Below are positions 1-13,235 of a DNA stretch of 64,000 nt, piece after piece. Position numbers and translations under genes: made by a program. The stretch spans positions 186,176,749-186,240,748 of the forward strand of contig JBOZIK010000001.1 in NCBI GenBank assembly GCA_051453625.1. The letters run 5' to 3'. Position 1 is the stretch's first letter, and the number at the start of each line of letters is the position of its first letter. The notes under the pieces were generated by a model. That model was given only the letters and a program-made list of their open reading frames with translations. It did not search any database and had not been told where the DNA came from. The stretch is from Welwitschia mirabilis. Lineage: Eukaryota > Gnetophyta > Gnetopsida > Welwitschiales.

Positions 1-2564
1 ATTTAACTATTTAACCATATAAATGACATGTCTTATCGTAAATAGGTTTATTTAGTATTAGAAGTTGGATACCTTTTGTTTATTAATTTTTAATTAAAAT
101 TATCATTATTATTATTATTTTAAAATAATAAAATTATCCAAAACTAAGATTAATTAATTAAGTGACCTTATGAATACCTCTGATTTAAAATATATAACTT
201 TGATATAAGAAATATAAAACATTATTATTTGTACATTGATTCTCATATGCCGTAAATTAAGAAAAGAAGGATTTTCATTTGATATCAAAATGTATATTAT
301 GTTTACTAATTAAATATTATAAAATTTAAGATTTAACACTGATGCAATACTTTATTATGCTACTAATTTTCTTAAAAAAGAGACAACATAAAAATAGAAT
401 AAATAGAGGAGACATAATTTACAAAGTAATGATTGGAGAATAGCACTTAATAGAGCTTGATGAAGATTTGATAGAGTTCTAAGCTCTAAGATCATTATCT
501 CTAAGGCTTAACCTTTGACATCCAAGATTCATACTCAAAAGTAAGAGGATGAAAACAGAAGAGAAGAATATAAAATAATGAGAAGGAAATTTAATAGCAT
601 GCACTTGTATAAAGATGAAAAATTAATTTTCAAGAGAGACAAGAGCTCTATTTATAGATAAATGATATATTTCTTGATTTAATTTATCCAAGATCATAAA
701 TGTCATTTTATCCATAAGGTAATATGATCACATTAAATTGGATAAGATTAATCACATTGAATTAGATAATATTAGTCATTAACAAGTTGGTTAAGATTGA
801 GTGGTAAGTAACATTAATGTATGCATGATATAAAAACATCATCTTTGTGACTTATGCACCTATCTAGAATGAGTAATTATTATGCTTTAATTAGTAAAGC
901 TAATTACATACATCATTTCTTCATGCTAGCTTCTTCTAAATCCTTCACAGACTTATAACCATATTTAATCAATTCAAAAGATGCATCAAATAATGTGTAA
1001 TATGTCTTGAAAGAATAAGGATTATCCTATGCACCATTTTAAAAACTGCAATATGTCATGATAAGATAAAATTTTCAAATTCCAATAAACAAGAAACTAC
1101 ATATTTTATAAATCAAGTAATTTTACAAATATCAAGAAGGATAAAAATCATGATAGAGTAAAATCTACTTTTTCATCCTTCTTGATTTATGGTTAAGAAT
1201 GCATGTACTTATTTACATGCTTATTTATTTTAAGATCCATCAATTTTATCAACAAAAAACTAAAGAAAAAAGCTTTCATAATACAATGTAGTACACTCAA
1301 TTTTTTATTCACTTCTTTTTCTAACTACATTAATTATTTATCTTTTCTAAGTAATTTTATATTTTTAACTTAAAAAAGACACATGAATAACTAAGTAACA
1401 CAAAGATTGGATATGCCATTTATGTAAAGACTTTATTACAATTTATACCTTCCTATAAAAATTTCTATAATTTTACTATGTAAATTGGATGAATTTACAT
1501 AAATGAAATTATTTAATTTTAAGATTTGAGTACCTTATGTTTATTTTTAATGAAAAATAGGTTTTTTAATAAAATAATTATCAAAATATTAAAAGTATGA
1601 AAAATTAACCAAAAGTTTAGATTAATTACTTTAAATATTATACAAGTATTCATAATTCAAAATTAAGCATAATGTATATATTTAACGTATAAAAAATAAA
1701 ATACATTATTGATTATAAAACCAAATATTAGTTTCCATAGACTTACAATTAGAGAAGGATTGCTAGCTAACACTTTAATGTGAAAAAGTATCATATAACT
1801 AAAAGACTAATATATTAAATATTTAAGTAATTAAAAGTTTACAAAATATGGGATATAATAAAGATGCAAATATGTATGGGCTTTAGTATCTTAGGTATGA
1901 ATTATAAATGAGACATAAAAATTTGATGGCTAATGCCTAGGCCAATAAAAGCCATTTATGTGTTTTCTATCTAGATAAGTAAACTAGTGACCCTGAAAAT
2001 TCAATTAAAATTTTTCATGAATTAACTTCTTTAAATAAAAGGTATTCTTTGTATTCTTTCCTTTAAATTTTCCATGTTTCTAAAGTTACAATTATATATC
2101 AACTCCGTTAGCCTAAAAAATAAAAACTATAAATTATAATTTTTTTAAAGAAAAAAGGTCATGTAACTATTATTTAACGTCAAAAACTATACGAACAAAG
2201 ATTGTTAGAATAACTATTAAACCTAACAACTAGGTAAAAATCCTCCCACAATTCTATAAAAGAAAATACGAAAGATGTAACTATTCATTTATAGGGACAA
2301 AGTCCTGCATGCCAAATATCCAAATAAAATAGGAAATCTAGGTTAAATCTAGATATAAAATAGACTATAGAAAGCTAATTAAAAAAAAAACCTAAAATAG
2401 AAGAAGAACTGCAAGAATTAAGATGGTAGAAGAGCATCAAATGATTAATTAATTAATATATTTGCCTGACATACTTACTACCTATCTAATCAAAGAACTT
2501 GTTAGTGTAAGCCCTTCATGTGTCATTGTTTATTAGCATATCTTTTGCATTATTTATTTTAACC
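1..2564. other. AT-rich intergenic DNA, no gene recognised
   Basis: I find no protein motif, RNA gene or clear repeat boundary here on either strand. Reading frames are short and stop-rich. The only structured signal is a possible minus-strand TATA region near 646-657, listed separately. The stretch could be remnants of old LTRs decayed beyond recognition. Confidence 0.5.
642..660 (-). promoter_or_regulatory. Possible minus-strand TATA box
   Basis: On the minus strand this reads CTATAAATAGAGCTCTTG, a good match to a plant TATA box with a typical downstream context. The following minus-strand sequence (down to about 400) is C/T-rich, as in LTR R regions or 5' leaders. No coding region follows that I can recognise, so this may be the U3/R boundary of an old solo LTR. 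Weak support. Confidence 0.25.
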
Positions 2565-5500
2565 TTTTTTTTTTTTTGCCTCCACTACTAAATGTTTATT
2601 CTTCTTTGGGTATCATTTGAGAGCAAGCTTTTGGTGATTAAAAATAATTTTCTATCTTGATGTTCTTGGGTTTATGCCTAAAATTTCAATGCAATATTCC
2701 TAGTTAGTGAATTATACTCTAATGTTATGCTCCACTTTTTTAGCTCCACTTCCTAGGTTCTCCTTCTTATAGTCAACATCATCATCTTTCCATAATGAGT
2801 CTAAGTCTTCATCCTATATAAATTCTTGCTCATCTTATACTTATTAATTTTTATCTTTCCTATAATGCTATTTATTTTACTAAGAGTTTGGCTTAGCCTT
2901 ATCTTCATCATGACTTAAAATAATTGCCTTTAGTTTGAAAGTGGACTCGTATTTTGCTTTCTTTTCTTTGCTTTTTGAAATTGGTCAAGTCTAGACTAAT
3001 GTTTTCATTAACCTTTTCTTTAGGATCTATTATTTCTTCTTTTTTACATACATTAATATTGTCCTACTTTTCTAGGGATGGACTATTTTTCTATTTAGCA
3101 TTATAGGGATTATTGGTCTTCCCCTATTTCCTTTCTTCATGGCACTTTGCCACATCTATTTGAGATATGCTTATTTTCTCTTTATGAATTCTTTTAGCCT
3201 ACAAATAAGACTTGAGTATTTTTCACTAATATTTCCTTTTAATTTCTTAGTGGAAAAAAGAGGGAGATTGAGTTGTCTTTCTTCCCTTAAGGTAACAAGA
3301 AAGCTAAAGTGGAGTCCTTTAAGTTTAAAGTAGTTTCCATCCTAGAAAATAAAATGTTAATGAATTTTATTATTAGAGCTAAAATTTGTTCTAATTTATC
3401 TTTATGAATGTGACCTTTTGCATTTTTGAATACTTGCATTCAAAAGTTTGATTCACATCTAAATGGTCATACAAAAATGGTAGTACTTACTTGCCCTATT
3501 TCCTAAGACCCGTGGCTCATGTAATTAAATTCAAAATCATGAAAATTCTTCTTCTTCCCACATGAGCTTTTATTTACCATCACTTTTATTGAATTAAAGT
3601 TTAGATTATCCTTTAACTTGACTAGCAACTCCCATTCCATCTACTAAATTATATGCTAGAGGTCCTCATTATTTCTATATTTGATAAAATCTACTTATTT
3701 GTGATAGAGATGTTTTTTCATTTTCTTTATTACCTAACAAGCTTTAATATTTTTCAAAATGAGAGAAAAGTTACTTGTATGTTTAGATTTATCTTAAAAG
3801 AACGTGACTATTTTATTTCCCTTCAAATAATCCAAATCAATACTTTGTAACCTCTATTAGTATTGAGGAGAATGCTTTCCCAAGTGGCCCTTTAATACAT
3901 TGTGCTTTACATCTTAGCTATAATGAGTAGTTACAAAATAGGTGTTGCACCTTTTTCACCTCTTAACATGCCTAGAATTCCTCCAAGACTCTTACTCCAA
4001 CTCACCTTAATCTTACTCCTGTCAGTACCCTATTCTTCCTAATAACCCATTTAAGGACTACAGGCATACTTGCTGCTCATTTTTTCAAGTGTCTACGATG
4101 CCTTTATTATGGTCATAATTCTTTATGAGAATCACTTCTATAGATATCCTCTCGATGTTAATAAACCAGATGTTATTTTTATTATGCATCAAAATTAATT
4201 CTTGGAATGTTTTTTAAGAGTTGTAATCACTTATTTTATTTTTTTATCTCTTTTTGATAGTTTCTTGAAATATTCCAATAACATCTAAGCTTATTCCTTA
4301 CTAAAACTTATAGATTCTCTCTCATCCTCCCCAGGCCCTAGAGGTCCAAAAGACTCTAACCATCAATGAAATTATAATTTTAAAAGCATATGTTTCCTTT
4401 TTTGATGGATTAGGTAGAAATTTTTTTTCAAATTTTCCCTTCCTTTGCATTGAAATTTTCTGAAAGGGGAATCCCCTACCTTCGCTTCTAATTCTTATAT
4501 TTGCTCTTTAGCTACTTTTTCTATGGCACAGATTCCCTTACTTTTAGATTAATAATAATCTTAACCATAGCTAACAAATGTTGTCTCTTATGTTTTGAAT
4601 CCTCCATCCCCTTAATTCCACTAGCTTAGATATTTCTTTCCATGCTACTACATGGAATATCTTTCCTTCTCTTCCTTTGGTGAAAATAAAGTTTCTAAAC
4701 AAATGGTTCCGTAAGTTTTTTACCTTCTCATGCATTATACTTCATAATAATAGATAAAAGGATATTTACATTGATGATTCTACCTTTGCTGAGAGGAAAA
4801 TTGTACTTCAGGAATTCCATCTCCTCTCTACTATTAACAACAAATATTTTCAAGGTATCACTTTTCTTTAAATAAATATGGAAACCTCCAAATATATGCC
4901 ATTTTCCTTCCTCTAGAAATTTCAAGGATTCTTTTAATACTTTTTTGCATTTTTGACTAATTGTTAAAGAAATAGATTCTAATTTTTGCCAACTTATTAC
5001 AAGCCCTAATTCATTAGTAAACTTTACTACCTCTTGCTTAATAGTCTTGATTTGTTAGATATCTATCTATAAGAGAATGACTAAATCATCTACAAAGTGA
5101 TTGACTATAATGCTTAAGATATGAATCATTAATTCAACTTCCTCCTCCTATTGAATATAGTTCTGTAGCACATTTAGAATAATGATGAATAGTTAGAGAG
5201 AAAGGGGATCCCCCTGCCATAGTTTTCTTCTAGAGCTAAAATATCCTTGAATTTCTTGATTAATTTTCAATGTAAATTTCATTAACTTTTGCATTTATAG
5301 CAACAAACTAATAAGTTTTAGAGGAAAGACCTTTATCCTTAATACATGTTTTAAAAAAAAAATTAAGAGACAATATCATATGCCTTTCTAATGTCTAGCT
5401 TCAGAGAAAACACCATTTTACCATTTTTCTTGATAGAGTGAAATATGTCATGATTAAAAATAATCTATTTTAAAAATTTCATCCTTTATATAATCAATAG

Positions 5501-5930
5501 AGTGGGAAGGGAAGTAGAGTAGTAAATCTAGAATTTGTTCTTTAAGGTATACAACAACAAATAGAGGGATGGTCTCACCTCTGGCATGTCTTCCATATGC
5601 TAGAGCATTACCTCTTTCATGGATTCTCCATGTAAGTACTTTCTTGGAGGTCTTCTAGAGGATACTTTTAGTTTTTCAGATTTTTACCCTTGGTGTAGCA
5701 CATCTTCAATGCACTTTTAGAAGAATCATAAGAGGAATCATCGGGTATCAAATCTTGTAGATTCAATGATGGGAAGCAAACCTATACTTTTTCTTAACTT
5801 ACATTTTTATTTAAGTATGAAGGAGATATCATCTGTGAAAAGATGCTCATAAACTACTTTAAGCATTTGGAGGCTCAATTTAAAACTAGTCGCATTGGTA
5901 AATTTCAATCCTCAAGAGGGCTTACTTCAT
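2565..5930 (-). mobile_element. LINE-1: decayed non-LTR retrotransposon, 3' part
   Basis: A minus-strand LINE with a 13-nt poly(A) tail (T13 at 2565-2577 on the plus strand). The RT landmarks occur in the right order on the minus strand: a KLDIRKAYD block at about 5374-5402, QGDPLS at 5205-5216, and FVDDLVIL around 5085-5096. The distances from the poly(A) tail to the FADD box (about 2.5 kb) and the QGDP box (about 2.6 kb) closely match those in the second LINE at 57.8-63.8 kb (about 2.7 and 2.8 kb), which suggests related elements. Stops and frameshifts are frequent. The 5' limit is uncertain; I place it near a degenerate GPDG-like position about 3.35 kb from the tail, the same spacing as in the other LINE. 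Confidence 0.7.
4700..5640 (-). pseudogene. LINE reverse transcriptase remnant
   Basis: This is the RT core of LINE-1. In plant LINEs the enzyme copies element RNA at a nicked chromosomal site. Visible on the minus strand are the KLDIRKAYD block (the usual K-D-x-x-K-A-Y-D of palm motif A), then QGDPLS followed by a stop where plant LINEs normally have P-Y-L-F, then a catalytic FVDD box with both aspartates kept. About 170-370 bp further on, a 65-residue open stretch (4728-4925) resembles the region after the palm (L-K-F-L-E-E-G, then R-E-E-M-E-F-L). Several in-frame stops make this a pseudogene. The motifs and their order make the family assignment firm; subfamily is not determined. Confidence 0.75.
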
Positions 5931-6950
5931 TAAGAAAGTGAATCTATGATGTGATCAGAAGTTTCTTATAAGTTGCAAGCTAATCCCTTTTAGAGATGGA
6001 TTATTACATTTTATTTTTGAGTCTGAAGAAGGAATGAATAAGGTTTTAGTAAAGGACCCTATCTTTTTGGTCATAGAGGTTTAGTCCTAATCAAATAATC
6101 CACTTTCATTCATGATAAATCCATCATTTTTGAAAAGATTATAGTTTGGATTTATGTTTCAAATCCTAACTTAGAAATATAACACTCAGATTTCTTTAAG
6201 TAACTTAGTGATATGTTAGGAGAGTTTGTTAAACTTGATAAGACTATAAATTTAATGGTAAAAATGGCACTGACTAGTGTATGTGTTTACATAGAATTAG
6301 ATAGCTTCAAAGCAAGCATATAAAAAAATATTAAAAAAAAAGAATAAAAAGAAGAAGAAAAGTGTTTAAAAAAAAGAAAAAAAAACAAAAAAGAAAAAAA
6401 GAAAAAAAAACTTGAATATAATGCAGAGGGAATCAGTTTTTAACCTAGAAATTGAAAATATATTATTATAATATTCAAAATATGGTAAAATGAATATACG
6501 ATGAAGAAATGTAAGAAAAATAAAAAAGTGAAAAAAAAAACTAAAATAAAAAAGTAAAAAAAAACTAGTCAGAAGTCAAGAGAAGGATCACAAAAAGAAG
6601 CTAGCTTTAGTTCCAAATGATGACATAATCTCTCTAGCAAATAAATATGATATTCTATCAAATGAAGAACCAAAATAGATGTAGAAAAATAAAGAAAAAA
6701 TAAATGAAAAATTGCCAAGTAGGGAAAGCAATACATAGAGCACATCTACAACACACCAGTTTACTCTTCTAATTTAGAGCAACCATAAAAAATGAAAATG
6801 GGATAGAAGGAAGGAGATAATAATAACTGTGTAGAGAAGCATATTTTAGATGCACCACTAGCTAGTAAAACTTAAAAAACTAGATAGACAGACAAAAAAT
6901 TAGAATGAATATTAAAAAATGTAAAATTAAAAAGGAGATAAAGGAGGACA
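5930..6950. repeat. A-rich low-complexity stretch between two LINE remnants
   Basis: The plus strand is strongly A-rich, with long A runs broken by single G, C or T at about 6321-6420 and 6510-6570. A similar broken A tract lies near the 5' end of the second LINE (about 63,541-63,590), so this may be a corresponding 5' segment of LINE-1. No coding signal is seen between 6600 and 6950. Confidence 0.45.
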
Positions 6951-8060
6951 TTTGAAATGGTAAATAATCTCAACTCTCCTTCTAATGAATTTTTTAAAAT
7001 TGTAAAGACCTTGGGATTAGGTAGAAAATTTCTCACCTTTGAAGTCTTCTAAATATCATTTTGTTATAAACCCATTAGGGTATGCTGCTTTAAAGCCTAT
7101 TTCTGAGTGGAGTTGAAAATGAGGTTAACTAAATTAGATGACAATGTTTGGAGCTTTGATTATCAACTAGATTTCTACCATGCTTGGAAAAGATAGTTTT
7201 CAAGATATGTTTTTTTTCCGATTATCTTATTTTATAACATAATATACATTTACTATTTCTCAAAAAATATAATCTAGTCTAGGATGCTCTACTTTGAAAT
7301 GAAGGCTGCTTAATTCCACCACATGACTCTTTCTAGGTGCGAATGAATTATAAGTATTAGAATCTTTGAAAATAATCTATAAATTACATTACAAACTTTT
7401 ATCAGTCTATAATCATTAATGTCTCTAGGTTTAGCCTTTTAGGAATCATGACAATATGGATATTATTCCAGATGTAAGGAACAGACCTACTTCACATCAC
7501 ATAATTAAAATCTTTTGTGATTTATTGACCTATATATTCCTAGAATTTTCAAAAAAATTCCATAGTCCACTTGTTTAGGCCTAGAATTTTATTTAGCCTT
7601 ATTCCTTGAGAGTTCTCCAAATTTTATCCTCGTCCACTTCCCAAGGGAGACCCTCGCATGCTATAGGCCATAACATTAGATGTTCTTATACTATGGACTC
7701 TTTTTAAAGCTCCTTTAGGCTATCCAAAAATGCTTTAGGAACTTAATCTTCCTTAAAGAATTTATCCTTTCATTGAATTAATTTTATAATATTAACTATT
7801 TTTTTCATATTAATAATATTAAATAAATATTTTTGTGCTTGTCTTCATGTTTTATCTAGTTCATATGCATGTTCTGGTAAAAATATTTATCCTCTTATTT
7901 TTATAAGTGATGAAGATCCTAAAGCTTTTTCCATTCTTCTGTTGTCGATCTTCTTCTTATTATTGTTTCCATTGAATTAGCCAAATTTCCTCTTTGAGCC
8001 CATTTTTTTTACCTTCTAAATTTCTTACCCATGTTTTTCTTAATACCTTGATCTACTTCT
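6950..8060 (-). pseudogene. LINE-3: second LINE reverse transcriptase remnant
   Basis: A separate minus-strand LINE RT N-terminal half. In order on the minus strand I see: a linker resembling the F-H...N-x-x-K...I region (about 7800), a W-R-T-L-K-E...TMEFF stretch corresponding to the K-x-P-G-P-D-G-F-T-M-E-F-F motif (about 7550-7620), a clear PRDINDYR...CNVIYRLFSK block (about 7370-7430) matching the D-I-x-D-x-R-P-I-S-L-C-N-V-x-Y-K-x-x-S-K motif of plant LINEs, and an N-x-A-A-F-I-S...S-I-L-D block (about 7268-7315). Because the RT landmarks of LINE-1 follow again at lower coordinates, this must be a different copy, truncated near 6950. Multiple stops are present. Confidence 0.65.
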
Positions 8061-8529
8061 TTATCATTTGTAAGTTATACTATAGATATTCAATTAGGTT
8101 AATCTCTAAATTCTCCTAGATTCTTTGGATGAACTACTCTATCATTTTTTCTCTAGCCACATGTTCTTAAATGTAAATTGAGTCTTTCTTCCTCTATTTC
8201 TATCCTAAAGAAGGATGATGGATTTGTAGTTTGAACATCACCTTCCTTCGTCAATTAGGATCCAATTCTTATCTTTCAATAGAGTTGTTATAATTAGGCT
8301 CTATCAATTCTTCATAATATCATTATTTGTTGTTTTATAATAACCAAATTTAAACTAAGTTAGAAAATTAATTATCATTCTATTCACTAGAATAGCTGGG
8401 GTAGTTTTCAAAAGTTGCATATACTTTTACTTAAGTAAAAAGTTACAAACAGAAAAAAAAAAAAAAAAGAGAGAGAAAGAAAAGAAAAGGAAAAAGGAGA
8501 GGGATGAGAGATGTTATGAAACTTCGTAG
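8061..8529. other. Unassigned stretch with an A/GA-rich tract
   Basis: Up to about 8400 this may be the endonuclease-RT linker of LINE-3 on the minus strand, but I cannot fix any motif. At 8451-8510 there is a plus-strand A run grading into GAGA/GAAA repeats, a simple low-complexity tract. Confidence 0.4.
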
Positions 8530-9990
8530 TAAAAGTGGAAAGTAAGCAAGCTATTTTCATGTAAATGTTGACATTACAAATAAGTATGATTAATTAATTT
8601 AGCTTAGGAAAAGACATTTAAGTTATTGATTTATCATAAAATGATGTCTTTTATCATGTTCTCATGAAGCTATGAACATTTTTCTAATATTAGCAAGTTT
8701 ATTGCTGGCTTTTAAAGAATACTATAAAATGTTAAAGAATTCTAGCAAATAACACTAGCACCACTGATCAAGAATACTAGTGCCATTAGCCTTTTAAGCC
8801 AAAACATGCTCAAAATCACATTCCTATACTAATTTAGAGAATTAATTACATTTTACTTATGAACTAAGAAATAATCCAGAATAAATCTTCAAACCTAATG
8901 AAACATGGTAGAAGTAAAACTAAGATGTTGTAGTGACATGTGGCATAATGAGAATGATCATGTGGAAGATACATGACATGGAATTCATTGGCAACATTAT
9001 CAGTAGTCAAAAGAAATGTCATCACCATGTATGCGTAAGAACATGAAGAATCTTTTCTTGTGGCTACATGCCAAACATTGTAACTTTCTCCTTATGTAAC
9101 CATCCTTAAGTAACCTTCCTTATTTAACTACCTATGTAACACATCATGAAAACACCTAATGTAATTATGACAAAGCTCTCCAAACCTTACCTCATCTATA
9201 AAAGTTTCTTAAGCCTTCATTATAATTGGCTTAATGTGGAAAAGACCTAGAGGCTAGGACATCATAGCACCCTTATCATCTTTCTTAGGGGTGGAATGTC
9301 CAAGGCTAGTTAACAAGTTCTTCTTCTTCATCTCTTTCTCCATTTAATGTAATGTATGATTATTTTAGATTTTAATATAAGAATTGGCTTAAATTCTTTT
9401 ATTATTATTATGTAATTCATTTAACATTAGTAATATTTATATAGTACTACTTCTTATGTAGGTTTTATTATCTTATTATTAATAGATTAAAATTGGTATT
9501 AGCAATCTTTAGGTAAAGCTTACTCAATTATCAAGTTCTTTCATATTGTGTGAGTTATTTAAGATTACTTCTAACCTATTATACTTACTATAATTTGATG
9601 GATATTATGTGCATTCATTCATATTTTTTGTGCTTATGAAGGGATATGAAGAATTAGTTGGACTAGATAACTTACTAACACTAATGTGGTGGATGAAATT
9701 ATGCCTTCATAACAAGCCTCAATGACTTGATAATCTAGTTTATGTTTCAAGATATAGGAATCAGTGAAGCAAAAGTGAAGTGTTGAGCAAATCAATTAGA
9801 TCATCAGAGCATTTTTGTACCCTTGCATTTCTAATTAAAGATTATTTTTTTAACTTCTAATTTTTCTATTATTTAAATTCTATTATAAGTTAAATTAATC
9901 ATGTATATTTTGTAAAAGTTACCATATATGTCCCCAAGAAAGAATGATACTAGGTTCTGACCTGGTTATATCTAGTTCATTGCTATACAT
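8530..9990 (+). repeat. Repeat family A, copy 1 (LTR-like)
   Basis: About 1.46 kb of non-coding sequence that recurs at 14,760-16,230. Shared landmarks include the segment around AACACTAGCACCACTGATCA, a TATA-like TATAAAAG (9197-9204), a block about 70-150 bp later containing CATCATAGCACCC and GGAATGTCCAAGG, and a downstream ATCTAGTTCATTGCTATA. A promoter-like TATA followed by a transcribed-looking leader, with no coding capacity, is typical of an LTR plus leader of a plant retrotransposon. I infer a gypsy-type origin, but no internal coding region is joined to it here. Confidence 0.6.
9197..9204 (+). promoter_or_regulatory. TATA box of repeat family A copy 1
   Basis: TATAAAAG, in the same relative position as TATAAAAGG at 15,445 in copy 2. 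Conservation between the two copies supports it as the element's former promoter. Confidence 0.45.
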
Positions 9991-11769
9991 AGAATATATT
10001 TTAATACTATTTTCATAGTACTAACATAATGATTTTCTCAAGAGTACATTATTTTTTTTTTCTTACAATCTTCTAATTTAGTTTTTATTTTTCTAGTGAT
10101 AGGTACTAGTCCTCTTTTTAGTGATACCCAAACTAGTTCTTTTTTCTTTTGTTTTTGTGTTTTTTTCTAGTGGTGTAGGTTCTTAATTCTTTTGTTTGTG
10201 TGTTTACTAGTTCTTTTCTAGTGAAACCCAAACTAATGTATTTTCTAAGTTTTATTTAATTTTTAATTCTAATTTAAAGCTCACCTTCATAGTTGATAAT
10301 TTCGTGTTGTAGGTCTAATGACTTTCTTGCATATTATAATCAAAATTGGGATTAAAATAAGAGAAAAACTAAATGCAACTACAATGTTTTTGTGTTTTTA
10401 TTATTTTTTTATAAATTTTTTAAATTTAGTTTTATTTTTAATTTTTGTTAAGAATTAAAATGTTTAGAGTTTATGTTCCCAGCATTTTTCTATAATAATA
10501 TTTACTTCTACTTATCCTTTTTCATTTTCTTGCCATTTAATTTCTATGAACCATAACATGGATTAGTTTTGTAGTCAAGAAATTATTGCATCTCTCTTTT
10601 TTTGTAGTATTTCTTTAAAAAAATACTAATGTTGCTATAGTAGTACCACTGGTTTTTAACACAAATTTTGCTCAAATTGTTTTATAACATTTTTAAGACC
10701 TATTGAAACCTTTCTAATCTTAGGCTTCCTCTGAAATAGTAAAAATTTAAGAAAATGTAAACCTTTATCTAAAATTGTATCTTATTTTTTATACCTTAAA
10801 AATTAGTTTAATATCTAAATCCATTTGAAACACCTTCTAAATTCCAATCTATCTACTCTTATAGTTTTCAAAATTATGATCAATCCAGATGAACTATAAG
10901 AGACTTTATTTGACTTAAACAAATGCTAGAAAACTAGCTTTAACATAATTCATATCATTCTTAATCCATAGATCCTTTTGATAATAGATAAATCTTTAAA
11001 GAGTATCTTTAACCAATAAATAGAAGAAAATCTTCCTACATTTCATAAATCTAAGAGCCTTAAAAACCTTAAAATAATTAATGAGACTAGAATCAGTGAT
11101 ATCTAAATCATATCTCTTAGGAATAAGGAAGAGACCTTTAGAAATCCATGGAAAAACCTATGAGGAAAACTATGAGGACATTAAATTTAGAAATTCCTTG
11201 GAGAGTGAACAATTATGCACAAATAGGCTATATTTCAAAGTAATCTTAAATATATTTGATAATGATCAGTAAGTGAGTAACAATTTAAGGCTAATGACAA
11301 AACTAAAGATCTACACAATAGAGGATGAATCAAAGAATGGCATTGATAGAATAGAAAATTAATCTATCTTTGAATTATAACCTTTGTCACTTGCATTATT
11401 ACTTGAGAAAGAATTCCATAATCTTATGAACAGGAAAACATTAGCCAAGAGTCTAAACATGATCCATCACTTAAAAAACCTTTTTCTCAATAACCTCTTG
11501 AGCTAGTTATGTAATTTTCTTCTTTATCTCATAAGCAATATTCAAATATTAAGGATGAAGATAAAACCTTATAACTTTAGAGACATTTTTTGATACTTCT
11601 CTTGTTGATCATTCACCCTCTTCCATGGTTTCTAATTCATCTTTGTTTTCATCCCAAAATGACATCTTACATGAGTTATTTAATAAATACAAATAGGCTA
11701 AGGGAAGGATGATTTATAATTTCAAATGCATTAATTTTGCTACTAGAATTAAAATTCTTAAAAATTTTA
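9991..11769. other. Unassigned DNA with a short imperfect repeat
   Basis: Homology to the family A copy at 14.76-17.3 kb stops around 10,000. At about 10,091-10,240 the plus strand carries two imperfect repeats of a unit containing TTTTCTAGTG, ACCCAAACTA and (C/T)TAGTTCTTTT. From 10,250 to 11,770 I recognise nothing; the longest open stretch there (63 codons near 11,081) shows no known motif and is probably chance. Confidence 0.4.
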
Positions 11770-13235
11770 TGGATTCATGCATAAATTTTTACAAGGAGTC
11801 TCTCTCATATTTGAAGCTTTTCATGGTTTTAATTCATCATTTAACATTAACATTTACAATTAAGAGCCTTCATGTTTACAGTACCTTGGAAAATCCCTTG
11901 TAAAAGTTTTAGTCTGTTTGCATGCTTTTAAATTAGATTTTTCTTTTAAAGTAGAATTTCCGTTTAGAAGAAGTTTTAGTTTAAAAAAATTAGAAATGCT
12001 AAAAAAATTTGTGCCTGATGCCCTTTTATGCCTTAAACTACCCAAGCACTACCACTTATACAATCACCTCCTTAAACATTTTCATGTAGAAAATCCAAAA
12101 TTCCACCTACACCACTAAATAAATTACCATTACCTTAAGCCTCTTCATCTATCATTCCCCCCCTTTTTTATAACATTTAATAAAGTTCATAAACCACCCT
12201 TCCTTTTCATTGATCTATGAGTTTTTGAGATTAGATAATCTTGATTGACCACCCTTAATGAATAAAATATTAATAAATCATTATATTATTATTGGTTATT
12301 AGGTAGAATTTAAGTTTATCTATAGTTTTTCAAGAAAAGGTTTTGTTTATTTTTAAGTTAACTTATTAAGGCTTAGTTTTACTTAAGGTTTTCTAATTGC
12401 ATGGGAACAAGATTTGTCTTGACTAGTCTAATGAGACAATGACCCCTTTATGTACATTAAAATTAATTAAATAAAAGAAGACAATTAAAAGAAAATAAAA
12501 ATATCTCCTCTCAAAAAAGTAAATTATTTATTAATTAGTTAAAACTTAGGTTTAGTTAATTACATGAGGGATATGTTATGACATGTTCAATTGCATTAGG
12601 GTTATAAATGTTTACTGGCAATGACACAATGACTCCTTTATATATCAATGTTCTTAACTCTATTAGAAGAATATGTCATAATACTAGATGCTTAATTAGA
12701 TTAAAATTCTTGAAATAAATAATAGAGTGTGATTATAGAAAAGGTAAATTTTGGAATAAAAAAGGTGGAATTAAAAGATTCTTTTATGTTTACTTTTCTT
12801 AACTTATGTACTTGAAAATTTGCTTAACTACTTTTGATTACTTGCAAGTTTACTTAGAGAATATCTTATTTGTATGATATTGTGAAAACTTCTAAATGTA
12901 AAACAAAATTAATAATATTTTTAATAAATGTGGTTATTATCTTAGGTATTCTATCTTTTTAATATGTAGATGATGGATTTCCATTAGGTTTCCTATTCTG
13001 TTTTTCTTAGAGTGCATTGTGGTTTTTCCCAAATACTTACATCAAAATAATTTTCTAGCCATGTAATTAAATTATTCTTGAAAGTCTTGCATAAATTTTT
13101 TCATCTTTATAATTTTGAGAAAAAGTGTTTATTTTTAATTAGGAGTATGACATTTATTTTTATATAATTTTTTAGATTTTTATGCCTTAATTGTTAAAAA
13201 TTGATCAAAAATTTTAAAAATATCATATCATTTCC
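11770..13235 (+). repeat. Repeat family C, tandem copy 1
   Basis: First unit of a direct tandem duplication of about 1.46 kb. It starts near TCTCTCTCATATTTGAAGC and ends near the AAATATCATATCATTTCC motif. Landmarks shared with copy 2 include GAGCCTTCATG/AAGCCTTCATG, a CCTTAAACTRCCCAAGC segment, a C-rich CATTCCCCCC run at about 12,155, and GTTTTCTAATTG-type sequence. A diverged copy lies in the opposite orientation at about 46,960-47,660. Non-coding; probably an LTR or LTR-adjacent segment of a gypsy element. Confidence 0.65.

Noticed and set aside
4080-4130. Plus-strand zinc-knuckle-like pattern (C-L-R-C-L-Y-Y-G-H-N-S-L) in LINE-1
   Set aside because: The last cysteine is missing, the frame has a stop just after, and the recognised coding strand here is minus. 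Most likely chance.
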